In this document: positions 1-5,276 of the stretch, in pieces
Position numbering within the stretch: the stretch's first letter is position 1
How the letters are laid out: every line of letters begins with the position of its first letter
Origin: Planctomycetota bacterium
GTDB lineage: Bacteria; Planctomycetota; UBA1135; UBA2386
Direction: 5' to 3'
Length of the DNA: 5,276 bases
Assembly (NCBI GenBank): GCA_020425885.1
Contig: JAGQRA010000190.1
Coordinates: 1 to 5,276, forward strand
Program-made: the position numbers and the translations under genes
The notes under the pieces: generated by a model
What the model was told of the DNA's origin: nothing
The model's database searches: none
The model's input: only the letters and a program-made list of their open reading frames with translations

Positions 1-1848
1 CCATTCCCGCACGGTGATGGCGAGGGCCGAGTTGGTGCACGCCTGGCCAGAGTAGTCGACCTCGGCGCTGGCCTCGTTCAACGCCGACACGCTGTCGGCG
101 TCGAACAGCAGCAACTGTCGGGGCAGGTGGCCAGCGGGGCTTGCCATGGTGATCAGGGTGGAGTCGATGTAGTGCTTGGGCGGCACGTCGGCCAGGGCGT
201 GCGAGGTCCAGTCGGTGCCGTCGAAGGTCCAGGTCGCGTCTCCCAGGGTGCCGTAGTTGGTCACCACCATCCGCAGCTCGCCGCGTTGGATGTCGAAGCC
301 CATCGAGCCGACGCCGGCCGGCGGCGGATTCAGGGTCGCGACCTGGCTCCAGTTGACGCCGTCCCATTCCCAGGTGTCACGAAGGTAGACAGAACCGAAG
401 ATCCCGCCGTAGAGGACGGCGCGCTGGCGGGCGAGGTCGTAGCCCAGGACTGCATCGTAGCGGGCGGGAGGCGAGACCGGCGGCGTGCGTCGCAGCCAGT
501 TGGTGCCGTCGAAAACCCAGGTCTCGTTGACGCTACTATTGGAAGCAAGACCGCCGAACAGGAGCAGTTCGCCACGTCCCCAGTCGTACGTGATCGCAGC
601 GAACGACAGCGCCGGACCCGTGCTCGACAACAGCGACCACGCGACGCCGTCGAAGCCCCAGAGCTCGGACGCCGATGGCGCCTGGCCATTCGGACAGAAC
701 ACGTAGGCGTAGGCCGGGCCCGTGGTCGCGGCGTTGTCGGGCAGCGACGGCGGGGTGACGCCCGCCATCGGTGACCAGTTCTGCCCGTTCCACAGCAGAC
801 AACGCGGCGCCGCGACGTAGGGCGCCTCGAGCATGACGACGTCGCCGGTCGGCGTCGCCGCCGTCGCGGTGTGCGGAAAGTGCGACGGCCGCAGCGGGTT
901 GGCTATCCGCGTCCAGACATTGCCGTTCCAGGCCCAGGTGTCGTGCAGCTGATGCGCGTTGTCACCGCCGGCGAGCACGCACCGCCCGCTGACCTCGTCG
1001 AACGCGAACACGGCCGGCACCCGCGCATCGGGCTGCGGATTGACGATCCCCGGCGACTGCCAGTTGACGCCGTCGAATTCCCAAATGTCATCGAGCAGCA
1101 CGTTCGACTGCTGCTGGCCGCCGAACATCACGATGCGGGCGCGCAGCGGATCGAACGTCAGCGCCGCGACGTCGCGGGCCGGCGGGATCACCGTCGGCGC
1201 GGCCTGCGACCACGCGCTGCCATCCCACTCCCAGGTCTCGTCCGACCGCGTGAAGGCCCCGGTCCGACCACCGAACATCACGACGCGTGCCCGGGCGGCG
1301 TCGTAGGCGACGCCGACGCTATGGCGGTCCGACGGCGAGACCGCCGGGATGCGCTGGGTCCAGCTGTTGCCATCGAACACCCAGGTGTCCCCCGCAATGT
1401 AGCCGGGCGCCACGAAGCCGCCGAACAGCAGCAGTTCGCCGCGGGCCCGATCGAACGCGAGCGCGAAGGCGGCGCGGTGCGGCGGCCCGCCGCTCGGATT
1501 GAGCGGTTGCCATTGCATGCCGTCGAACGTCGACAGCTGCACCGAGCCGCTGCTCAGGATGACCGGCGATTGCGCCATGTAGGTCAGACCGCCGATCTGA
1601 TCGTGGGCCAGCCTGACGAAGTCCAGGCCGCCGATGGCGAGGCGCGGGATCGGCCGCGTCCGCCAGTCACCGGCGATGAGTTCGAGCGTCTCGCCGTAGC
1701 GGCCGACGGCGACCAGGCGCTGCCGCGTCGAATCGAAGGCCCCGGCCGTGACCCCGGCGGTCTCGACGGCGCGGAACTCCTGGGCGAACGACGGCGCCAG
1801 GAGACCGGCGACCGCGAGGGATGCGAGGAGGAGTTTGTGCTTGTCCAT
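1..1848 (-). CDS. Secreted kelch-repeat beta-propeller protein, C-terminus cut by the left edge
   Basis: I translated this frame codon by codon from the ATG at 1848-1846 to base 1. It is open for 616 codons with no stop, so the gene continues past the left edge. Residues 1-22 form a signal peptide: K3 and K5, a hydrophobic stretch of Leu/Ala/Val, and a likely signal peptidase I site SFA|QEF. The rest is built from kelch-type units of about 44-50 residues. Each has a strand such as LLLFGG or VVMFGG, then D-T-W-x-(W/F)-D-G-x-x-W, then a Pro-rich turn and a (Y/F)D strand. Unit Trp residues fall at 156, 206, 256, 305, 353, 397, 444, 493 and 540, with two degenerate units near W62 and W114. Kelch propellers usually bind proteins or carbohydrates; no ligand or catalytic residue can be named here. 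The unit at 337-358 is degraded, lacking the Gly-Gly pair, and is followed by an irregular stretch; C350 and C385 could pair. No clear Shine-Dalgarno precedes the start. The tail (from about residue 598, with C604) may begin a second domain. It faces the FG-GAP gene divergently. Confidence 0.93.
   Translation of the reverse strand, partial: MDKHKLLLASLAVAGLLAPSFAQEFRAVETAGVTAGAFDSTRQRLVAVGRYGETLELIAGDWRTRPIPRLAIGGLDFVRLAHDQIGGLTYMAQSPVILSSGSVQLSTFDGMQWQPLNPSGGPPHRAAFALAFDRARGELLLFGGFVAPGYIAGDTWVFDGNSWTQRIPAVSPSDRHSVGVAYDAARARVVMFGGRTGAFTRSDETWEWDGSAWSQAAPTVIPPARDVAALTFDPLRARIVMFGGQQQSNVLLDDIWEFDGVNWQSPGIVNPQPDARVPAVFAFDEVSGRCVLAGGDNAHQLHDTWAWNGNVWTRIANPLRPSHFPHTATAATPTGDVVMLEAPYVAAPRCLLWNGQNWSPMAGVTPPSLPDNAATTGPAYAYVFCPNGQAPSASELWGFDGVAWSLLSSTGPALSFAAITYDWGRGELLLFGGLASNSSVNETWVFDGTNWLRRTPPVSPPARYDAVLGYDLARQRAVLYGGIFGSVYLRDTWEWDGVNWSQVATLNPPPAGVGSMGFDIQRGELRMVVTNYGTLGDATWTFDGTDWTSHALADVPPKHYIDSTLITMASPAGHLPRQLLLFDADSVSALNEASAEVDYSGQACTNSALAITVREW
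208..1461 (-). repeat. Tandem kelch units within the kelch protein (residues about 130-547)
   Basis: Nine units share the pattern FGG-x(9-12)-(D/E)TW-x-(W/F)-DG-x-x-W. The best four are at residues 130-312 and three more clear ones at 421-547, separated by two weaker units at 337-404. Spacing between unit Trp residues is 50, 50, 49, 48, 44, 47, 49 and 47. The repetition is at protein level and the DNA copies have diverged, so this is an old repeat array rather than a recent duplication. Confidence 0.9.
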
Positions 1849-2090
1849 GACGGCCGATAGTCGACGCCGCGTTCGGCGCTACGGCCCGAGTGGGACCGCT
1901 CACCGGGAGCATATCCTCGCACATCGAGCGACATCGCACGAAGGCGGGCCTGACGGCGACGGCGCGCACGACGGCGGTTGCGCCCGATCGCACAACGACG
2001 CCATTGTCGACGGGTCATGGTGCCGGGCGCAGTGGCGCGATCGTCAGCGGAACGCTGCGGTGATATCTTCGGGCCGGGGAGGCGACCAAG
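1849..2090. promoter_or_regulatory. Divergent intergenic region expected to carry both promoters
   Basis: These 242 bases separate the start codons of two divergent genes, so the promoters for both should lie here or just inside it. I found no convincing -35/-10 pair on either strand. The most AT-rich spots are TGATATCTT at 2061-2069 (plus strand direction) and GCATATCC at 1909-1916 (possible -10 on the minus strand), both without a good -35 partner. A small inverted repeat (CGCCG, four-base loop, CGGCG) at 1865-1878 would form a 5-bp hairpin in the leader of the kelch mRNA, 16 bases before its ATG. No conserved small ORF, tRNA or recognised riboswitch was seen. Open frames crossing this region are GC-driven and Arg/Ala-rich. 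Confidence 0.45.
2078..2082 (+). promoter_or_regulatory. Shine-Dalgarno site deciding the GTG start of the FG-GAP gene
   Basis: GGAGG, within GGGGAGG at 2076-2082, lies 8 bases before the GTG at 2091. That is near-ideal spacing. The next in-frame start, ATG at 2130, has no purine-rich site in front of it and would leave the signal peptide without its only basic residues (R4, K5). Confidence 0.75.
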
Positions 2091-3704
2091 GTGGTCTCTC
2101 GCAAGCCGCTCTCACCCGACCAGGTTCCCATGCCACATCAGTCCACCGCCATTCCCGCGTTCCTGTTCGGCCTCACCGCGCTCACCCCGGCGCCGCCGGC
2201 GGCCGCCCAGCACCTGCTCGCGACGCACGTCGGCACCGTGGTCAACGGCCGGCTCGGCACCGTCATACGCGGCGTCGGCGATCAGGACGGCGACGGCACA
2301 GGCGACTTCGTCGTCAGCGAGCCGGGGGCTTCATCGACCTATGCCGGGCGCGCGTTCCTGATCTCGGGCCGGACGCGCGGCACGCTGGCCACGTTCGACG
2401 GGCAGCTCGGCAGCGGCATCTGGGCCCTGGGGGCCAGCGACGTCTGTCCGATCGGCGACGTCAACGGCGATGGCCGCGGCGACTTCGCGATCGGCTACGG
2501 CGGGCGCAGCGCGCTCGACGTGTTCTCAGGCGCCACCGGCACGCGCCTCTACCGCCTCGGCGGCGCGATCGAGTACTTCCCGACCGCGTGCGGCGTCGGC
2601 GACCACGACGGCGACGGCAAGGACGACTTCGCCGTGATGGTCTACATCAACAGCGTGGCGCAGGTCTGGATCGTGAAGGGCACCAACGGCGTGCAACTGG
2701 CGACGGTCGCGGCGGCGGTGAGCGACGGCTCGCTGCGCGACGTCGGCGACCAGACCGGCGACGGCCGGACTGAGATCGCGGTGATCGCGCCCACCCGCAC
2801 GGAAGTGTTCAACCTGCACCCGATCGGCCTCGTGCGGCAGCTGAACACCGTGAGTATCTCGTCCTACCGCAACTTCGACCTCGGCGACTGGAACGGCGAC
2901 GGCCGCCTCGATCTCGTCTGGCGCTTCGAGGTGCGACCGTCGGCGTCGCACTTCGTCTACTCGCTGGCCACCGGCACACAGCTGGTGGCGTTCGCGTTGC
3001 CGGAGTCGCTGAGCAACAACTCTCCGCAGGGCATGGCCGTGCTCGGCGACATCGACGGCGACCTCGTGCCGGACGTCGCCGTGCGCGTCGACACCGACTC
3101 GATCCACGCCGGATCGTACGGCCACGTCGCGATCCTGTCGGGGCGCACCGGCCAGCGCATCGGCGACTGGCCCGGCTCGGCGCAGTATGCCGCCGGGAGG
3201 CAGCTCGCGGGGATCGGCGACGTCGACGCCGACGGCTTCCCCGATTTCGCGATGGACACCTACGCGCAGTCGGCGCCGTCCGGCGCCGGCGCGTGGCAGG
3301 TGATCTCCGGGCGCACCGTCGCGGCGATGGTGCAGAAGCCGTCGAACTGCTACGGCGGTCCGTTCCCACCGCAGATCGGCATGACCAGGCCCGTGCTCGG
3401 CGCCAACGTGACGATCGCCGGCGTCGACGTGCCGCCTGGCAGCCCCGGCTGGCTGGTGCTGAGCCGGATGCCGGGCCTGCCGACCAACCTCGGCTACGGC
3501 GGCTGTGACGCGTGGTACGACCTCGGCAGCGGCGCGCTGCTCGCCAACCTGACGCAGTCACCGTCGTGGCAGCTCACGATGCCGTTGCCGAACGTGCGCG
3601 CGCTGGTCGGTTTGGAGGTCGCGCTGCAGGCGCTCTACTTCGGCACCGCTTCGCCGCTCGGTTTCGATCTGACCAACGGCATCTGGGCGCGGCTCGGCTA
3701 TTAG
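2091..3704 (+). CDS. Secreted FG-GAP (integrin-alpha-like) beta-propeller protein with planctomycete-type C-terminal domain
   Basis: Complete gene of 537 residues, GTG start, TAG stop. The GTG is chosen for its strong ribosome binding site; ATG at 2130 (residue 14) is the alternative. The signal peptide has a long polar front with R4 and K5, a hydrophobic core at about 20-33, and a probable cut at AAA|QHL after residue 39. Residues 61-386 hold seven FG-GAP units marked by GD-x-(D/N)-x-D-G-x-x-D loops, with first Asp at 64, 123, 171, 220, 266, 320 and 377. Such loops bind calcium in integrin alpha chains, and seven units match a closed seven-bladed propeller. The loops at 220 (QTGDG), 320 (IDGDLVPD) and 377 (VDADG) deviate from the consensus. 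Residues about 418-537 are a separate domain with C420 and C472 and an ending LTNGIWARLGY. It resembles a C-terminal domain I associate with planctomycete secreted proteins and its function is unknown to me. Likely role: cell-surface or extracellular adhesion or binding; no ligand can be inferred. It shares a strand with the downstream hydrolase. Confidence 0.92.
   Translation: MVSRKPLSPDQVPMPHQSTAIPAFLFGLTALTPAPPAAAQHLLATHVGTVVNGRLGTVIRGVGDQDGDGTGDFVVSEPGASSTYAGRAFLISGRTRGTLATFDGQLGSGIWALGASDVCPIGDVNGDGRGDFAIGYGGRSALDVFSGATGTRLYRLGGAIEYFPTACGVGDHDGDGKDDFAVMVYINSVAQVWIVKGTNGVQLATVAAAVSDGSLRDVGDQTGDGRTEIAVIAPTRTEVFNLHPIGLVRQLNTVSISSYRNFDLGDWNGDGRLDLVWRFEVRPSASHFVYSLATGTQLVAFALPESLSNNSPQGMAVLGDIDGDLVPDVAVRVDTDSIHAGSYGHVAILSGRTGQRIGDWPGSAQYAAGRQLAGIGDVDADGFPDFAMDTYAQSAPSGAGAWQVISGRTVAAMVQKPSNCYGGPFPPQIGMTRPVLGANVTIAGVDVPPGSPGWLVLSRMPGLPTNLGYGGCDAWYDLGSGALLANLTQSPSWQLTMPLPNVRALVGLEVALQALYFGTASPLGFDLTNGIWARLGY
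2271..3248 (+). repeat. Seven FG-GAP units with Asp-rich calcium-type loops (residues 61-386)
   Basis: The loops read GDQDGDGTGDF, GDVNGDGRGDF, GDHDGDGKDDF, GDQTGDGRTEI, GDWNGDGRLDL, GDIDGDLVPDV and GDVDADGFPDF. Spacing between them is 59, 48, 49, 46, 54 and 57 residues. Between loops, strands such as AFLISGRTRG, LDVFSGATG and VAILSGRTG recur, which is the usual second half of an FG-GAP unit. The fourth loop ends in Glu instead of Asp and has Thr at the third position. The sixth lacks the Gly after its third Asp, so metal binding there may be weaker. Confidence 0.9.
3342..3701 (+). other. C-terminal domain of the FG-GAP protein (residues 418-537), possible planctomycete secretion or anchoring domain
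   Basis: After the propeller the sequence changes character: no Asp-rich loops, a Cys near each end of its first half (C420 in NCYGG, C472 in GYGGCDAWYDLG), then PLPNVRALVGLEVALQALYF and the ending DLTNGIWARLGY. From memory of planctomycete proteomes, many secreted proteins with different front domains end this way (Cys-rich start, G-C motif, 'P-x-x-x-x-L-x-G-x-x-x-x-x-Q', 'TNG', final Gly). There is no LPXTG motif and no clear transmembrane helix plus basic tail. The sorting role is inference. Confidence 0.55.
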
Positions 3705-3708
3705 CCGG
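3694..3708 (+). terminator. Small hairpin over the FG-GAP stop codon, weak terminator candidate
   Basis: CGGCT (3695-3699), loop ATT, AGCCG (3703-3707), with a possible T-G wobble closing pair. The TAG stop at 3702-3704 lies inside it. The stem is only 5-6 bp and no T-run follows, so it is not a standard intrinsic terminator. I list it because it is the strongest hairpin I saw between the two plus-strand genes. Confidence 0.2.
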
Positions 3709-3752
3709 CGAGACCGGAACGGGCCTGCCTTCCCTGCCTCCGCCATTCGACC

Positions 3753-3756
3753 GGAG
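3753..3756 (+). promoter_or_regulatory. Ribosome binding site of the hydrolase gene
   Basis: GGAG lies 7 bases before the ATG at 3764, within the 59-base gap after the FG-GAP stop. It supports this ATG, whose product starts directly with a signal peptide. No promoter-like pair was seen in the gap, which is compatible with read-through from the upstream gene. Confidence 0.65.
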
Positions 3757-3763
3757 TGAACCC

Positions 3764-5276
3764 ATGACGGCACGTTGGCATCCGTTCTCGACCTTCCTGC
3801 TGATCGCCGCCGTCTCCGGTCACGCCGTCAGCGCCCAGGACATCCGCGTCGTCGAGAACGACGCGCTCGAGCTGCGCGGTGACGACGTGCTCGAGATCGC
3901 GGCGCGGCCGGCCGGCGGCTTCCACTTCCCGTTCTTCCTGTTCGTCCCGAGCGCGGTGGAACGCGACGGCAGCGCGCACCTGCTGGTGGAGCCAAACAAC
4001 ACCGGCACGACGAGCGACGACCTCGACGTGCATCGCGACCGGGCCGCGGATCTGGTCCGGAGGTCCCACGCCAATCGGCTCGCGCGGCAGCTGCACGTGC
4101 CGCTGCTGGTCCCCGTGTTTCCGCGGCCGGCATCGGACTGGCGGACCTACACGCACGCCCTCGATCGCGACAGCCTCGAGATCCGGGGAGGCCCGCTCGA
4201 ACGCATCGACCGGCAGCTGCTGGCGATGATCGACTGCGCGCGGGGATTGCTCGCCGCCGACGGGGCGCCGATGTCCGAGCGCGTCTTCCTCGACGGGTTC
4301 TCGGCGTCGGCGAAGTTCTGCAATCGCTTCGCATTCCTGCATCCGGAGCGGGTGCAGGCGGTGGCGACGGGCGGGGTCAACGGCCTGCCGACGCTGCCGC
4401 TCGCGGAGCGGAATGGCGTCGCCCTGCCCTTCCCCATCGGCATCGCCGACATCGAGGTCTTCACCGGGCAGCCCTTCGCGCGCGCGACGCACGCGCGCAT
4501 CGCGCAGTACGTCTACATGGGCTACCTCGACCGCAACGACACCCTGCCCGCGCGGGACGCCTGGAGCGAGGAGGAGGCCCGTATCATCGCGACCGCGACC
4601 GCGGCGACGATGATGCCCGACCGCTGGCAGGTGACGCGGTCCGAGTACGAGCGCCATCTGCCGCGCGCGCAATGCGTCACCTACAACGGCGTCGCCCACG
4701 CGATCACCAACGAGATCGTGGCCGACCTGGCCGGGTTCTTCCGCGCCAACTCCGGCGACGGCTACGCGGCGATCGAACCTCACGCCTACCCGTTCGTGCC
4801 GTACCGCGAACTCCGCGAGGTCCACGTCGACGCCGTCTACGCCGCCGGCGATCCGCGGCTGCCCGAGTTCGCCGCCCGGGGCATCGGCGAGCGTTCGTTC
4901 CTGATCGGCATCCGCGAATGGCTGCCGGGCCAGGACCACCGTCAGCTCGGCGAGTTCGTCGACCACGCCGGCTTCGGGTTCAGCCTGATGGCGAGCGGAC
5001 AGCCCGACATCGCGATCGGCAAGGCGAACTGCGGCGGCAGCTGCAGCGACGGCAACGGCGGCTTCCAGGGCTTCTATCTGCGGCTCGACGAGCGGCAGTG
5101 GCAGACCATGGCTGCGGATGTGCCCTACGCGCTGCAGGCCGGGCGCGCAGTCGATGGCTACCGCTGGATCGTCGCCGACGGGCTGCATCTCGTTCGACCT
5201 GCGAACCACGCCGACCTGGTGCGGGCCGCACTCGTGGCCCGGATCCTGCCCGAGTTCGCGATCGATGCCGACGTCG
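3764..5276 (+). CDS. Secreted alpha/beta-fold serine hydrolase with C-terminal extension, cut by the right edge
   Basis: Open for 504 codons from ATG to the window end with no stop. Residues 1-24 are a signal peptide (R4, hydrophobic 8-17, VSA|QDI). Residues about 40-330 form an alpha/beta hydrolase domain. A front motif LLVEPNNTG (73-81) is followed by PLLVPVFPRP (113-122) and YTHALDRD (129-136). The nucleophile elbow GFSAS (178-182) gives Ser180, followed by KFCNRFAFLHPERVQAV, where the helix after the elbow is expected. The likely acid is D256 or D259 in MGYLDRNDT, and the base is H312 in GVAHAIT. I recall these motifs from uncharacterised bacterial hydrolases related to esterases and depolymerases of the PHB-depolymerase/feruloyl-esterase type; the substrate is not known to me. 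Residues about 330-504 extend past the usual end of such a domain and include a Gly-rich stretch with C423 and C427. I do not recognise this part. It follows the FG-GAP gene by 59 bases and may share its transcript. Confidence 0.88.
   Translation, partial: MTARWHPFSTFLLIAAVSGHAVSAQDIRVVENDALELRGDDVLEIAARPAGGFHFPFFLFVPSAVERDGSAHLLVEPNNTGTTSDDLDVHRDRAADLVRRSHANRLARQLHVPLLVPVFPRPASDWRTYTHALDRDSLEIRGGPLERIDRQLLAMIDCARGLLAADGAPMSERVFLDGFSASAKFCNRFAFLHPERVQAVATGGVNGLPTLPLAERNGVALPFPIGIADIEVFTGQPFARATHARIAQYVYMGYLDRNDTLPARDAWSEEEARIIATATAATMMPDRWQVTRSEYERHLPRAQCVTYNGVAHAITNEIVADLAGFFRANSGDGYAAIEPHAYPFVPYRELREVHVDAVYAAGDPRLPEFAARGIGERSFLIGIREWLPGQDHRQLGEFVDHAGFGFSLMASGQPDIAIGKANCGGSCSDGNGGFQGFYLRLDERQWQTMAADVPYALQAGRAVDGYRWIVADGLHLVRPANHADLVRAALVARILPEFAIDADV

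Noticed and set aside
127..774. 215-residue plus-strand open frame
   Set aside because: It is the antisense of kelch units that translate with clear DTW...DG..W motifs in the minus frame.
871..1860. 329-residue plus-strand open frame
   Set aside because: It is the antisense of the kelch gene, Arg/Pro-rich with no recognisable motif, and spans the kelch signal peptide.
1865..1878. Hairpin as a riboswitch or attenuator for the kelch gene
   Set aside because: A 5-bp stem in GC-rich DNA is expected by chance, and no larger conserved fold or leader peptide is visible.
2130..2132. ATG as start of the FG-GAP gene
   Set aside because: It has no ribosome binding site and would remove the basic residues of the signal peptide. 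GTG at 2091 has GGAGG at 8-base spacing. The ATG remains a possible alternative.
1748..2773. 341-residue plus-strand open frame running across the intergenic region into the FG-GAP gene
   Set aside because: Its second half is almost pure Arg/Gly/Asp low-complexity, and it is out of frame with the well-supported FG-GAP protein. The long span is a GC effect.
2526..3561. Overlapping minus-strand frames opposite the FG-GAP gene
   Set aside because: They are His/Val/Ala- or Arg/Ser-rich antisense translations of the Asp-Gly repeats, with no start signal or motif.
3701..5209. 502-residue open frame on the minus strand opposite the hydrolase
   Set aside because: The plus strand here encodes a signal peptide and a full Ser-Asp-His hydrolase domain. 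The minus frame is rich in Val, Arg, Ala and Asp with no domain motif. It stays open because the GC-rich hydrolase gene avoids codons (TTA, CTA, TCA) that would give antisense stops.

Overview
The window is GC-rich DNA, probably from a member of the Planctomycetota or a similar environmental bacterium. The lineage call rests on protein style: large secreted beta-propeller proteins, signal peptides ending in A|Q, and a C-terminal domain of about 120 residues that I associate with planctomycete secreted proteins. It is inferred and has not been checked by any search.

There are three real protein genes, two of them cut by the window edges. Positions 1-1848 on the minus strand hold a secreted kelch-repeat protein. 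It begins at an ATG at 1848 and stays open for 616 codons to the left edge. Several long ORFs on the opposite strand here are shadows. Positions 1849-2090 are a divergent intergenic region of 242 bases that should carry the promoters for both directions. Positions 2091-3704 on the plus strand hold a complete 537-residue secreted FG-GAP (integrin-alpha-like) propeller protein with seven Asp-rich calcium-type loops and the C-terminal domain mentioned above. After a 59-base gap, 3764 to the right edge on the plus strand holds a secreted alpha/beta-fold serine hydrolase with a recognisable Ser-Asp-His triad and an unassigned C-terminal extension.

All three products carry predicted signal peptidase I signals with Gln at the predicted mature N-terminus, so all three should act outside the cytoplasm. 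The FG-GAP gene and the hydrolase could be co-transcribed, because they share a strand, have a short gap, and show no convincing terminator between them. The kelch gene is transcribed away from them. No RNA gene, mobile element, CRISPR array or replication origin was seen. The region looks like a set of surface or secreted proteins of unknown substrate, and I see no evidence for a defence or other multi-gene system. The points most worth following are the shared C-terminal domain, the number of kelch blades, and the hydrolase extension.
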